Source of the DNA: Vitreoscilla stercoraria DSM 513
Lineage (GTDB): Bacteria > Pseudomonadota > Gammaproteobacteria > Burkholderiales > Neisseriaceae
Reading direction: 5' to 3'
Length of the DNA: 64,000 nucleotides
Assembly: GCF_000382305.1 (NCBI RefSeq)
Contig: NZ_KB908022.1
Span: forward strand, 101,147 to 165,146
Part shown: positions 16,117 to 25,536 of the stretch, in pieces
Position numbering within the stretch: position 1 is the first letter of the stretch
Layout: each line of letters begins with the position of its first letter
The notes under the pieces: model-generated
What the model was told of the DNA's origin: nothing
The model's input: only the letters and a program-made list of their open reading frames with translations
Databases searched by the model: none
Position numbers and translations under genes: made by a program

Positions 16117-18009
16117 ATGATTTACCCCACAGTTTATGATGTGATCGTCGTTGGTGGCGGTCATGCAGGTACAGAAGCGGCTTTGGCGGCTGCTCGTATG
16201 GGTGCCAAAACCTTATTGTTAAGCCATAATATTGAAACTTTAGGTGCCATGTCGTGCAATCCGTCTATTGGCGGGATAGGCAAAGGACATTTGGTGCGTG
16301 AAGTGGATGCTTTAGGCGGCGCGATGGCCTTAGCAACCGACAAAAGCGGCATTCAATTTCGCCGCTTAAATGCATCCAAAGGTCCTGCGGTACGAGCCAC
16401 TCGTGCACAAGCGGACCGAGTGCTTTATAAAGCTGCGATACGCTATATGTTGGAAAACCAAGAAAACTTGGATTTGTTTCAACAGCAAGTGGAAGATGTG
16501 ACGCTAGATGGCGACCGTATTGATGGCGTGATCACGTCTATGGGCGTGATTTTCAAAGCGCGTTCAGTGGTGTTGACTGCGGGCACATTCTTGTCAGGTA
16601 AAATTCACATTGGTTTGGAAAACTACCAAGGTGGTCGTGCAGGGGATCCTGCTGCAATGGGTTTGGGCAGCCGTTTGCGTGAATTGCAATTGCCACAAGG
16701 CCGCCTGAAAACAGGTACGCCACCTCGCATTGATGGTCGCACGATTGATTTTTCACAATTGACCGAACAACCGGGTGACACGCCAACGCCGATTTTCTCG
16801 GTGCGTGGTTCACGTGCGATGCATCCGCGCCAAGTGTCTTGTTGGATTACACACACCAATTTGCAAACGCACGACATCATTCGCAGTGGTTTTGACCGCA
16901 GTCCAATGTTCACCGGCAAAATTGAAGGTGTGGGTCCGCGTTATTGCCCGTCGATTGAAGACAAAATCAACCGTTTTGCCGACAAAGAATCGCATCAAAT
17001 TTTCTTAGAGCCAGAAGGTTTGGATACGCATGAATATTATCCAAATGGTATTTCTACTTCTTTGCCATTTGACATTCAAATTGCATTGGTGCGTTCAATG
17101 ACAGGTTTGGAAAATGCGCACATTTTGCGTCCAGGCTACGCGATTGAGTATGATTATTTCGATCCACGCAATTTGAAAGCCAGTTTGGAAACCAAAACGA
17201 TTGCAGGCTTATTTTTTGCAGGTCAAATCAACGGTACGACAGGTTACGAAGAAGCGGCGGCGCAAGGCTTGTTAGCAGGTGCCAATGCGGTGCGCTTTGT
17301 GCGTGATTTGGAGCCATTGGTATTGCACCGTGAAGAAGCATATTTAGGCGTGTTGGTCGATGATTTGATTACCAAAGGGGTGAATGAACCATATCGCATG
17401 TTCACCAGCCGTGCCGAATACCGTTTGCAATTGCGTGAAGACAATGCTGACATGCGTTTGACGGCAATTGGTCATGAGGCAGGTTTGATTGGTGAGGCGC
17501 AATGGCGTTCGTTTAACGAAAAACGTGAAGCCGTTGAACAAGAAGTACAGCGTTTGCGTTCGACTTGGTTTACACCGAAAACCTTACCGGAAGCGGATCA
17601 AGTTCGTGTCTTGGGTCAAACCATTACGCATGAATACAATTTGTATGAATTGTTGCGTCGTCCAAACGTAGATTATGCAAGTTTAATGAGTTTACCAAAT
17701 GCCGATACTGAAACTGAGTTTTCAGAAGAGGTAATGGATCAAGTTGAAATTCAGGTGAAATACCAAGGTTATATCGACAGACAGAACGAAGAAATTGTGC
17801 GCCGCAAAGAATTGGAAGATTTGCGTTTGCCAAATGACATCGATTATGCCAAAGTCAAGGGATTGTCAGCTGAAGTACAGCAAAAATTGAATTTACATCG
17901 ACCTGAAACCGTGGGGCAAGCGTCGCGCATTTCAGGCATCACGCCAGCAGCAGTGGCTTTGCTGATGGTTCATATCAAACGGGGTTTTCAGGAAGCGCGT
18001 TCATCATGA
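16117..18009 (+). CDS. mnmG: tRNA uridine-5-carboxymethylaminomethyl modification enzyme MnmG (GidA)
   Basis: A 630-residue FAD enzyme which, with MnmE, installs the (carboxymethyl)aminomethyl group on U34 of certain tRNAs. The N-terminal FAD motif is VVGGGHAGTEAALAAARMG; other signatures are SCNPSIGGIGKGH, GPAVRATRAQAD and GQINGTTGYEEAAAQG. The C-terminal MnmE/tRNA-interacting helical domain is complete. The first gene of a compact mnmG-rsmG-parA-parB cluster, an order common in bacteria near the chromosomal origin. It overlaps rsmG by four bases (ATGA). Confidence 0.97.
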   Translation: MIYPTVYDVIVVGGGHAGTEAALAAARMGAKTLLLSHNIETLGAMSCNPSIGGIGKGHLVREVDALGGAMALATDKSGIQFRRLNASKGPAVRATRAQADRVLYKAAIRYMLENQENLDLFQQQVEDVTLDGDRIDGVITSMGVIFKARSVVLTAGTFLSGKIHIGLENYQGGRAGDPAAMGLGSRLRELQLPQGRLKTGTPPRIDGRTIDFSQLTEQPGDTPTPIFSVRGSRAMHPRQVSCWITHTNLQTHDIIRSGFDRSPMFTGKIEGVGPRYCPSIEDKINRFADKESHQIFLEPEGLDTHEYYPNGISTSLPFDIQIALVRSMTGLENAHILRPGYAIEYDYFDPRNLKASLETKTIAGLFFAGQINGTTGYEEAAAQGLLAGANAVRFVRDLEPLVLHREEAYLGVLVDDLITKGVNEPYRMFTSRAEYRLQLREDNADMRLTAIGHEAGLIGEAQWRSFNEKREAVEQEVQRLRSTWFTPKTLPEADQVRVLGQTITHEYNLYELLRRPNVDYASLMSLPNADTETEFSEEVMDQVEIQVKYQGYIDRQNEEIVRRKELEDLRLPNDIDYAKVKGLSAEVQQKLNLHRPETVGQASRISGITPAAVALLMVHIKRGFQEARSS

Positions 18010-18641
18010 GTTTAGCATTACCGTATTTGCAAATGGGCTTGCAGCAAATGCAAGTTGAATTGTCATCAGAACAACAACAAAAATTATTGGATTACGTAGC
18101 TTTATTGTTGAAGTGGAACAGCACTTACAATTTGACTGCTTTGCGTCAAGAAGACCAAATGTTGACCCATCATGTTTTGGACAGTTTGACTTTGTTGCCA
18201 TATTTGGATGGCATCAATACTTTGATTGATGTTGGTTCAGGTGGTGGCATGCCTGGCATTCCAACAGCGATTTGACGTCCTGAAATTCAAATTACTTTAT
18301 TGGATGCCAACAGCAAAAAAACTTCGTTTTTAAGCCAAGCGGTGATTGAATTGGGTTTGAAGAACGTCAAAGTTATTACAGGACGCGTTGAAGCTTTGGA
18401 AGGTGTGCAGTTTGATGCTGTGACCAGTCGTGCATTTGCAGAGTTGAAAGACTTTGTGAATTTGACAGGTCAATTATTGCGTCCTGAAGGTTCATGGTTG
18501 GCGATGAAGGGCGTGTATCCATACGAAGAAATTGCCCAATTGCCTGAAGGTGTGCATGTGGAAAAAGTGGAAAAAATGATGGTGCCATCTTTGGAAGCAG
18601 AACGTCACATGGTCATTGTTAAACAAGGCGCAGCTGTATGA
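18006..18641 (+). pseudogene. rsmG: 16S rRNA (guanine(527)-N(7))-methyltransferase RsmG, interrupted by TGA
   Basis: The frame would encode a 211-residue RsmG (GidB), which methylates G527 of 16S rRNA with SAM. Codon 90 (18273-18275) is TGA, right after the SAM loop DVGSGGGMPGIPTAI. The same frame then continues without any shift through RPEIQITLLDANSKKTSFL to a normal end at 18641, so a single base change explains it; TGC, giving the expected Cys-Arg-Pro or similar, is one possible ancestor. The TGA abuts a DUS-like word (CGTCCTGAA). An 89-residue stub is all that would be made, probably inactive. Loss of RsmG gives low-level streptomycin resistance in several bacteria. A sequencing error is the alternative. 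Overlaps mnmG and parA by four bases each. Confidence 0.88.
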
Positions 18642-19408
18642 CGGCCCAAGTTTGGGCGGTAGCCAATCAAAAGGGTGGGGTGGGTAAAACCACCACCGTG
18701 GTGAATGTGGCTGCCTCCCTAGTGCACTTGGGTAAGAAAGTGTTGATTGTGGATCTCGATCCACAAGGCAACGCCACGACAGGCAGTGGCGTTAATAAAA
18801 CCAGCATCAAACACGGTGTTTATGGTGTGTTGTTGTGTGAGGCTGAGGTTCACGAAGCTGTGAGCCACAGCAAAACAGGTGCTTACGATGTTTTGGGTGC
18901 CAACCGAGCTTTGGCAGGTGCGGAAGTGGAGTTGGTGCAAGAAATTGCTCGTGAAATGCGCTTGAAAAATGCTTTGGCGCAAGTTGCCGATCAATACGAC
19001 TATATATTGATTGATTGCCCACCGACTTTGACGTTATTAACATTGAATGGCTTGGTCGCTGCTGACAAAGTGTTGGTGCCGATGGTGTGCGAATACTATT
19101 CGCTAGAAGGCATTTCGGATTTGGTGGCGACTGTGCGCAAGATACGCATGGCGATTAATCCTAAATTAGCGATTGGTGGTGTGGTGCGGACGATGTTTGA
19201 TAAGCGTAGTTTGTTGGCGCAAGAAGTGTCTGAGCAATTGACTGAGCATTTTGGCAAAGAATTGTTTGAGACGGTGATTCCACGCAACGTGCGTTTGGCA
19301 GAAGCACCTAGCCATGGTATGCCTGCTTTGATGTATGACCCGAAAGCGCGTGGTACTTTGGCATATTTGGATTTGGCACAAGAATTATTGGCTCGAGCAG
19401 AGGCGTAA
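18638..19408 (+). CDS. parA: Chromosome partitioning ATPase ParA (Soj)
   Basis: A 256-residue Walker-type ATPase. The deviant Walker A motif KGGVGKTT is at residues 12-19, followed by the DLDPQGNATTGSG and LIDCPPTLTLLTLN motifs. It binds the nucleoid dimerically with ATP and moves ParB-parS complexes during segregation. It begins inside the rsmG stop region (ATGA overlap) and parB begins one base after its TAA, so the cluster is one transcription unit. Spread of family features is complete; no damage seen in this gene. Confidence 0.96.
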   Translation: MTAQVWAVANQKGGVGKTTTVVNVAASLVHLGKKVLIVDLDPQGNATTGSGVNKTSIKHGVYGVLLCEAEVHEAVSHSKTGAYDVLGANRALAGAEVELVQEIAREMRLKNALAQVADQYDYILIDCPPTLTLLTLNGLVAADKVLVPMVCEYYSLEGISDLVATVRKIRMAINPKLAIGGVVRTMFDKRSLLAQEVSEQLTEHFGKELFETVIPRNVRLAEAPSHGMPALMYDPKARGTLAYLDLAQELLARAEA

Positions 19409-19437
19409 ATGGCAAAATTAAAAGGGTTGGGTCGGGT

Positions 19438-20265
19438 TTGGAGTCGTTGCTTGCCAGTGGCGATGCCGGTGCGGATGATAAATTGACCAGTTTGAATGTG
19501 GCACAAATTCGCCCAGGTCGTTATCAACCTCGTTTGGTGATGGATGATGATGAATTGGCAGATTTGGCTGAATCCATTCGAGCGCAAGGTTTGATTCAAC
19601 CTGTGATTGTGCGTGAATTGGGTTTGTCTGATTATGAGTTGATTGCAGGCGAACGTCGTTGGCGTGCATGTCAATTGGCGGGCTTAACCGAAATCCCTGC
19701 GGTGATTAAGGCTGTCAATGATGAAGCGGCGTTGGCGATGGGCATCATCGAAAATATTCAGCGTGCCGATTTAAATCCGATTGAAGAAGCGATGGGTTTT
19801 AAGCGTTTGATTGATGAGTTTGGTTTGACGCACGAAGCTTTGGCGCATGCAGTCGGACGTAGTCGCAGTGGCGTGAGCAACAGTTTGCGTTTGTTGTCGT
19901 TACCCAATCAAATACAAGACATGGTGGCAGCCAATCAATTGGAAATGGGTCATGCACGCGTACTGGTTGCATTGCCGATTTTAGGACAGTTGGAATTGGC
20001 AGCTAAGGCAGTAGAGCAAGGCTGGAGCGTGCGTGAAATAGAGCAACAGGCCGCTTCTTGGAGTCAATCGACTGCGGCTTACAAAACACCAAAAATGCCT
20101 AATCAGGATTTGTTGCGTCTGCAAGAAATGTTAGCAGAACAGTTGGGTTTGAAAGTCAGTATTCAGGCCAATCAGAAACAAAAAGGCAAACTTGTTTTAC
20201 ATTTTAATAATATCGATGAATTTCAGCATTTATTGTCCGTGTTAAAGTTAGAGGAAATGTCCTAA
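19438..20265 (+). CDS. parB: Chromosome partitioning protein ParB (Spo0J), N-terminal frameshift
   Basis: The long frame holds nearly all of ParB: the arginine-rich CTP-binding ParB/Srx domain (IRPGRYQPR, ELIAGERRWRACQLAGL, AMGIIENIQRADLNPIEEA), the helix-turn-helix (LTHEALAHAVGRSRSGVSNS) and a C-terminal dimerisation region. The natural start should be the ATG at 19409, directly after parA, reading MAKLKGLGR, but one base is missing at about 19433-19436 (CGGGTTTGG where CG-N-GGTTTGG is needed), which throws it out of frame. As it stands, only a TTG at 19438 opens this 275-residue frame. The lost ~10 residues normally touch ParA and stimulate its ATPase. A sequencing error in the G run is quite possible. 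Confidence 0.88.
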   Translation: MESLLASGDAGADDKLTSLNVAQIRPGRYQPRLVMDDDELADLAESIRAQGLIQPVIVRELGLSDYELIAGERRWRACQLAGLTEIPAVIKAVNDEAALAMGIIENIQRADLNPIEEAMGFKRLIDEFGLTHEALAHAVGRSRSGVSNSLRLLSLPNQIQDMVAANQLEMGHARVLVALPILGQLELAAKAVEQGWSVREIEQQAASWSQSTAAYKTPKMPNQDLLRLQEMLAEQLGLKVSIQANQKQKGKLVLHFNNIDEFQHLLSVLKLEEMS

Positions 20266-20381
20266 TTTTTGAAGCAAAGGTGTCGTTTTGTTGCAACTGC
20301 AAACCATGCCTTTGTAAGCCTCTAAATCATTCAATTTCTTGTTTTTTTCGGCATCGGGTTCACAAAAATTTACTGATTATC

Positions 20382-20410
20382 TTGACTAGGCAAAGTGCTT
20401 TCATTATAGT
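20382..20410 (+). promoter_or_regulatory. Sigma-70-type promoter for the atp operon
   Basis: TTGACT at 20382-20387 and TATAGT at 20405-20410 are separated by exactly 17 bases, 29 bases before the atpI ATG. This is the clearest promoter in the window and fits a strongly expressed operon. Confidence 0.8.
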
Positions 20411-20438
20411 ACGGGGGCTTTGAAAGGCCTACCAAGAC

Positions 20439-20789
20439 ATGAAGAAAGTAATTTCATATCAACTTGTTGTTATTGCTTGTTATGCTTTAGGCCTTTACTT
20501 GGTCTGGGGACAGGTGGCAGCAGTCTCTGGATTAGCAGGTGCATTAAGTTACGCTATTCCCAATATGGTCGCGGTGTTAATTTTAAGTCTTTTTTCCATC
20601 AATCCTGTGATGTCATATGCCGCATTTATGGTGGCAGAAGGCTTAAAAATAACACTGGCAGCAGTGATGATGCTCTTAATTATGTATTTTTTCCACACGC
20701 AAATCATGTGGCTACCATTCATAATTGGACTCATCATCTCCAGTCATATCGTTTTTATTGTTTTTTGGAAATTAAATCATGGCGAGTGA
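20439..20789 (+). CDS. atpI: ATP synthase subunit I
   Basis: A 116-residue inner-membrane protein with four hydrophobic helices, first gene of the atp operon. AtpI-type proteins help assemble the c-ring and are not part of the finished enzyme. The family is weakly conserved; position in the operon and topology carry the call. It overlaps atpB by 11 bases, so translation is probably coupled. Confidence 0.85.
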   Translation: MKKVISYQLVVIACYALGLYLVWGQVAAVSGLAGALSYAIPNMVAVLILSLFSINPVMSYAAFMVAEGLKITLAAVMMLLIMYFFHTQIMWLPFIIGLIISSHIVFIVFWKLNHGE

Positions 20790-21636
20790 AAGCAGCGGCA
20801 ACTGGGCCGCGGATTACATCAATCACCACTTGGTGAACTACACGAATCAGCCAGAAGCACAAAAAAGCATCGTTGATTTCTCTTATTGGAATATCGACAG
20901 TATTGTTGTTTCCATTGTATTGGGTGCGATTTCTTTATTTGTATTGTGGCGTGGTGCGAAAGCAGCAACTTCTGGTGTGCCAGGACGTTTTCAGGCCGCT
21001 TGTGAATTGATGGTTGAATTTGTTGATGATATGTGTAAATCGGTTATCGACAACGCAGAATCACGCAAAGCCATTGGCCCATTGGGTTTGACTTTGTTTG
21101 TATGGATCATCGCGATGAATACCATGGACTTGTTGCCATTGGACTTGTTGCCAGTGATTTGGCAAATGATTCAAGGCGATCATCATGCTTACTTGCGTGT
21201 GGTACCGACTGCTGACTTGAACGTGCCATTGGCATTGGCAATTGGCGTATTGTTGATTTGCTTCTACTACAACATCAAGATCAAAGGCTTTGGCGGTTGG
21301 ATGCATGAATTGTTCTCTGCACCATTCGGTCCTGCGGTTGGTCCGATTAACTTTTTAATGCAAATTATTGAATTTATTTCAAAAACCGTTTCTCACGGTA
21401 TGCGATTGTTCGGTAATATGTATGCTGGTGAATTGATTTTCATGTTGATCGCTTTGTTGGGTGGTTCTTGGGCAGTGGGTGGTTCTATCGGTATTTTGGA
21501 TCCGTTCTTGTTCTTGGTACACATCTTGGCAGGTTCTGCTTGGGCAATCTTCCACATTTTGGTTATTGTTTTGCAAGCGTTCATTTTCATGGTTTTGACT
21601 TTTGTTTACATTGGCCAAGCCCACGACCATCACTAA
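20779..21636 (+). CDS. atpB: ATP synthase F0 subunit a
   Basis: A 285-residue membrane subunit forming the proton half-channels next to the c-ring. The essential arginine lies in HGMRLFGNMYAGEL, and the last helix block (VLQAFIFMVLTFVYIGQA) is typical. About six helices follow a ~40-residue periplasmic or cytosolic N-terminal segment. Encoded within the complete F-type operon. Confidence 0.96.
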   Translation: MASESSGNWAADYINHHLVNYTNQPEAQKSIVDFSYWNIDSIVVSIVLGAISLFVLWRGAKAATSGVPGRFQAACELMVEFVDDMCKSVIDNAESRKAIGPLGLTLFVWIIAMNTMDLLPLDLLPVIWQMIQGDHHAYLRVVPTADLNVPLALAIGVLLICFYYNIKIKGFGGWMHELFSAPFGPAVGPINFLMQIIEFISKTVSHGMRLFGNMYAGELIFMLIALLGGSWAVGGSIGILDPFLFLVHILAGSAWAIFHILVIVLQAFIFMVLTFVYIGQAHDHH

Positions 21637-21740
21637 GCTTGAAGCTGGTGACGAGTTGAATAGAATTTTTGTATAGAATTTCATTAGTTGAAATATTTTG
21701 TAGTTTTTTTTGATCCCTTTCTTTATCTAGGAGTTTTAAA

Positions 21741-21974
21741 ATGGGTTTGATCGCTATCGCTTGTGGTTTGATCGTTGCTTTTGGTGCTATGGGCGCTGCT
21801 ATTGGTATCGCTATGGTTGGTTCTAAATACTTGGAATCTTCTGCACGTCAACCTGAATTGATGGGTCCATTGCAAACTAAATTGTTCTTGATCGCTGGTT
21901 TGATCGATGCTGCGTTCTTGATCGGTGTTGCTATCGCATTGTTATTCGCATTCGTTAACCCATTTGCAGGCTAA
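21741..21974 (+). CDS. atpE: ATP synthase F0 subunit c
   Basis: A 77-residue hairpin of two helices that forms the rotor ring. The proton-carrying carboxylate is Asp56 (GLIDAAF), and the polar loop SARQPE joins the helices. The neighbouring residues do not show the Gln/Ser set of sodium-type c subunits, so a proton-driven enzyme is expected. TCTAGGAGTTTTAAAATG gives a strong ribosome site, in line with the high copy number of this subunit. Confidence 0.96.
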   Translation: MGLIAIACGLIVAFGAMGAAIGIAMVGSKYLESSARQPELMGPLQTKLFLIAGLIDAAFLIGVAIALLFAFVNPFAG

Positions 21975-22032
21975 TTCAAATAAGTGTTTCTAAAAACGCT
22001 ATTTTGATTAACACTACCAAAAGGTTAAGACC

Positions 22033-22503
22033 GTGAATATTAATGCAACCTTATTCGCTCAGATAATCGTCTTCTTTGTATTGGTGTGGTTTACGATGAA
22101 ATTCGTATGGCCTCCAATCGTGCAGGCGTTGGACGAGCGTGCCAACAAGATCGCTGAAGGTTTGGCTGCGGCTGAACGTGGTAAAAGCGATGCTGAAGCG
22201 GCAGAAAAACGTGTTGCAGAAACTTTAGCCGAAGGTCGTCAGCAAGTTGCCGAATTGGTAACCAACGCTGACAAACGTGCAGCTCAAATTGTCGAAGAAG
22301 CTCGTACACAAGCTCAGGAAGAAGCGGCTCGCATCGTGGCTCAAGCCCGTGCAGAAGTGGAAACTGAAACCAACCGTGCACGTGAAGTATTGCGTGAACA
22401 AGTAGGTTTATTGGCTGTGAAAGGCGCAGAGAAAATCTTGCGTCGCGAAGTTGACGCGGCAAAACATGCTGACATTTTGAGCACCTTGAAACAGGAGCTG
22501 TGA
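22033..22503 (+). CDS. atpF: ATP synthase F0 subunit b
   Basis: A 156-residue peripheral stalk subunit: one N-terminal membrane helix (about 5-27), then a long charged Ala/Glu/Arg-rich helix for coiled-coil dimerisation. The start is GTG at 22033, with AAGG about 10 bases before it. Four bases separate it from atpH. Confidence 0.95.
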   Translation: MNINATLFAQIIVFFVLVWFTMKFVWPPIVQALDERANKIAEGLAAAERGKSDAEAAEKRVAETLAEGRQQVAELVTNADKRAAQIVEEARTQAQEEAARIVAQARAEVETETNRAREVLREQVGLLAVKGAEKILRREVDAAKHADILSTLKQEL

Positions 22504-22507
22504 CCTT

Positions 22508-23047
22508 ATGGCTGAGTTGGCAACCGTAGCCAGACCGTATGCGAAAGCGCTGTACAGTTTGGCAATAGAACACAATAAGACCAGTGATTGGGTCACTGTC
22601 TTAGAAAATCTGGCTCAAGCCGTTGCGGTGCCAAAAGTAGCCGCTGCCATTGATCGACCTGAACAAAGTGCTGATGCGAAAGCGGAAGTTTTGTTGGGTT
22701 TATTGCCTGAAGGTGCTTCAGATGAAAGCTTTAAAGCGTTCTTGAGCACCGTGGCTGAAAATGATCGTTTGAATGCTTTGCCAGAAATTTTCACTCAATT
22801 TCAAGCCCTGTATCTGTCTGCCAGTAACATTCAACAAGCTGTTATTTACAGTGCTTTCCCGTTAACGGAAGCACAATTTTCTCAATTGGTATTGGATTTA
22901 CAAGCCAAATTGGGCAGCAAATTGAATGCAAAAGTAGAGGTAGACCCAGAATTAATCGGCGGCGTAAAAGTTGAAGTGGGTGACCAAGTGCTGGATCTGT
23001 CCGTACAAGCTGAATTACAAAAGCTGTACGCGGCAATGACTAATTAG
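22508..23047 (+). CDS. atpH: ATP synthase F1 subunit delta
   Basis: A 179-residue soluble subunit joining the peripheral stalk to the top of F1. The N-terminal signature ATVARPYAKALYSLA and the C-terminal DPELIGGVKVEVGDQVLD block are both clear. Lies between atpF and atpA in the usual order. Confidence 0.95.
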   Translation: MAELATVARPYAKALYSLAIEHNKTSDWVTVLENLAQAVAVPKVAAAIDRPEQSADAKAEVLLGLLPEGASDESFKAFLSTVAENDRLNALPEIFTQFQALYLSASNIQQAVIYSAFPLTEAQFSQLVLDLQAKLGSKLNAKVEVDPELIGGVKVEVGDQVLDLSVQAELQKLYAAMTN

Positions 23048-23057
23048 GAGACGTTTC

Positions 23058-24608
23058 ATGCAGCTTAATCCTGCTGAAATCAGCGATTTGATTAAAGCCA
23101 AAATCGAAAGCTTGTCTGTTGCAGAAGAAATCCGTACCCGTGGTACTGTGATTTCTGTGACTGACGGTATCGTTCGTGTACATGGCTTGTCAGACGTAAT
23201 GCAAGGTGAGATGCTTGCATTCCCAGGTAATACCTTCGGTTTGGCGATGAACTTAGAGCGCGATTCTGTTGGTGTGGTAATCTTGGGTGAATACGAGCAC
23301 ATCAAAGAAGGTGACGAAGTAACCTGTACAGGCCGCATTCTGGAAGTTCCAGTAGGTCCTGAATTGGTTGGTCGTGTTGTCAATGCATTGGGTCAGCCTA
23401 TCGATGGTAAAGGTCCAATCAATGCAACCGCTTCTTCACCAATCGAAAAAATTGCCCCTGGCGTGATTGCACGTCAATCTGTTGACGAACCAATGCAAAC
23501 TGGTTTGAAAGCCATTGACTCTATGGTTCCAGTTGGCCGTGGTCAACGTGAGTTGATCATTGGTGACCGTCAAACAGGTAAAACGGCAGTGGCTTTGGAT
23601 GCGATTGTGAACCAAAAAGGTACAGGCGTTATTTGTATCTATGTTGCAATCGGTCAAAAAGCTTCTTCTATCGCCAACGTTGTGCGCCAATTGGAGCAAA
23701 ACGGTGCGTTAGGCCATACCATTATTGTTGCAGCGACTGCTTCTGAAGCAGCTGCATTACAATACATTGCACCTTACTCTGGTTGTGCAATGGGTGAATA
23801 TTTCCGTGACCGCGGTGAAGATGCTTTGATTGTATACGATGACTTGTCTAAACAAGCCGTTGCTTACCGTCAAATTTCTTTGTTGTTGCGTCGCCCACCG
23901 GGTCGTGAAGCTTATCCTGGTGATGTATTCTACTTGCATTCTCGTTTGTTAGAACGTGCTTCTCGCATCAACCCAGTTGAAGTAGAGAAATTGACCAATG
24001 GTGAAGTAAAAGGCAAAACTGGTTCTTTGACTGCGTTGCCAATTATTGAAACCCAAGCAGGTGACGTTTCTGCATTCGTACCTACCAATGTGATTTCGAT
24101 TACTGACGGTCAGATTTTCTTGGAAACTGACTTGTTCAACTCTGGTATTCGTCCAGCAATCAACGCAGGTATTTCGGTATCTCGTGTAGGTGGTGCAGCG
24201 CAAACCAAAGTCATCAAAAAATTGGGCGGTGGTATTCGTTTGGCATTGGCTCAATACCGTGAATTGGCAGCGTTCTCTCAGTTTGCTTCTGATTTGGACG
24301 AAGCGACTCGCAAACAATTGCGTCATGGTGAAATCGTGACTGAATTGATGAAACAAAAACAATTCAACGTTTTGTCTACGGGCGAAATGGCATTGACTTT
24401 GTGGGCGATTAACAATGGCTCTTACGATGGCGTTCCTGTGAGCAAAGCTTTGGCATTTGAAGCTGAGTTCTTGTCAAATGTTAAGACTCAATTGCCTAAT
24501 GTAATCAAAGACATGGATGCTTCTGGCAAAATGTCTGACGCTGATGAAGAAGCTTTGAAAAAAGCGGTCGCATCTTTCCGTGCGTCAACTGATTACGTTC
24601 AAGCGTAA
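23058..24608 (+). CDS. atpA: ATP synthase F1 subunit alpha
   Basis: A 516-residue non-catalytic nucleotide-binding subunit. The P-loop GDRQTGKT starts near residue 170, and the signature of the alpha/beta family (PAINAGISVSRVG) is present. Length and order are standard. Good AGGAG site (TTAGGAGACG) before the ATG. Confidence 0.98.
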   Translation: MQLNPAEISDLIKAKIESLSVAEEIRTRGTVISVTDGIVRVHGLSDVMQGEMLAFPGNTFGLAMNLERDSVGVVILGEYEHIKEGDEVTCTGRILEVPVGPELVGRVVNALGQPIDGKGPINATASSPIEKIAPGVIARQSVDEPMQTGLKAIDSMVPVGRGQRELIIGDRQTGKTAVALDAIVNQKGTGVICIYVAIGQKASSIANVVRQLEQNGALGHTIIVAATASEAAALQYIAPYSGCAMGEYFRDRGEDALIVYDDLSKQAVAYRQISLLLRRPPGREAYPGDVFYLHSRLLERASRINPVEVEKLTNGEVKGKTGSLTALPIIETQAGDVSAFVPTNVISITDGQIFLETDLFNSGIRPAINAGISVSRVGGAAQTKVIKKLGGGIRLALAQYRELAAFSQFASDLDEATRKQLRHGEIVTELMKQKQFNVLSTGEMALTLWAINNGSYDGVPVSKALAFEAEFLSNVKTQLPNVIKDMDASGKMSDADEEALKKAVASFRASTDYVQA

Positions 24609-24629
24609 TAAGCTAAAAGGAGTCTTAAG

Positions 24630-25502
24630 ATGGCAGTAGGAAAGGAAATTCTCACCCAGATTCGCAGTGTTCAAAATACCCAAAAGATCACTAAAGCGAT
24701 GCAAATGGTGTCTACTTCCAAAATGCGTAAGACTCAAGAGCGGATGCGCCAAGCGCGTCCGTACGCAGACAAAGTTCGCAGCGTCATGGCTCACTTGGCT
24801 GATTCCAACAATGAAATTACGGTTCCATTGTTGGAAAAACATACAGGTTCAGGCCGTGTTGGTTTTATTTTAATCACCACTGACAAAGGTTTGTGTGGTG
24901 GTTTGAATGCCAACTCACTCAAACGTTTTTTCGCAAAAGTCAGCGAATTTGACGAGCAAGGCATCCAAAGTGATGTCGTGTGTTTGGGTAGCAAAGGTTT
25001 GGCTGCATGCCAGCGTGCGCAAGTGAACGTGGTTGCCAGTGAAGTGGCTTTGGGTGATACGCCTCGTATGGAGCCTTTGTTGGGCGCCATTGGTGTGTTG
25101 TTCGAGCGTTATAAAAAAGGTGAGTTGGATTCAATTCACTTGGTGTATTCAAAATTTGTGAACACCATGCGCCAAGAGCCTCGTGTAGAACAGTTGTTGC
25201 CTTTGTCTGACGATGTGTTGGAAGAGGGCGATACAGCTTCTCACAACTGGGACTATAACTACGAACCTGACCCTTTGTCTGTACTTGAATTCTTAGTACG
25301 TCGATATGTAGAGTCTGTGGTGTATCAATCTGTAAGTGAAAACATGGCATCTGAACAAGCTGCGCGTATGGTTGCGATGAAAGCTGCAACCGATAACGCA
25401 GGCAATGCCATCAAATCTTTGCGTTTGGTATACAACAAGTCGCGTCAAGCGGCTATTACCACAGAGTTGTCAGAAATTGTGGCGGGTGCAGCTGCTGTAT
25501 AA
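24630..25502 (+). CDS. atpG: ATP synthase F1 subunit gamma
   Basis: A 290-residue central shaft subunit. The N-terminal coiled coil (AVGKEILTQIRSVQNTQKIT) and the C-terminal block (ATDNAGNAIKSLRLVYNKSR) are the standard signatures. AAAGGAG precedes the start. A GCGGCCTGTAAA word, the second DUS-like form, sits in the short gap before atpD. Confidence 0.97.
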   Translation: MAVGKEILTQIRSVQNTQKITKAMQMVSTSKMRKTQERMRQARPYADKVRSVMAHLADSNNEITVPLLEKHTGSGRVGFILITTDKGLCGGLNANSLKRFFAKVSEFDEQGIQSDVVCLGSKGLAACQRAQVNVVASEVALGDTPRMEPLLGAIGVLFERYKKGELDSIHLVYSKFVNTMRQEPRVEQLLPLSDDVLEEGDTASHNWDYNYEPDPLSVLEFLVRRYVESVVYQSVSENMASEQAARMVAMKAATDNAGNAIKSLRLVYNKSRQAAITTELSEIVAGAAAV

Positions 25503-25536
25503 GCGGCCTGTAAACGCATTAAATTAGGATACGATA

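Noticed and set aside
18273..18275. TGA recoded as tryptophan or selenocysteine in rsmG
   Set aside because: TGA ends other genes in the window normally (for example resB and mnmG), and no selenocysteine-type hairpin was seen; a mutation or error is simpler.
18638..20265. parS centromere site near parAB
   Set aside because: The TGTTTCACGTGAAACA word was looked for and not found in or around parAB or elsewhere by eye.
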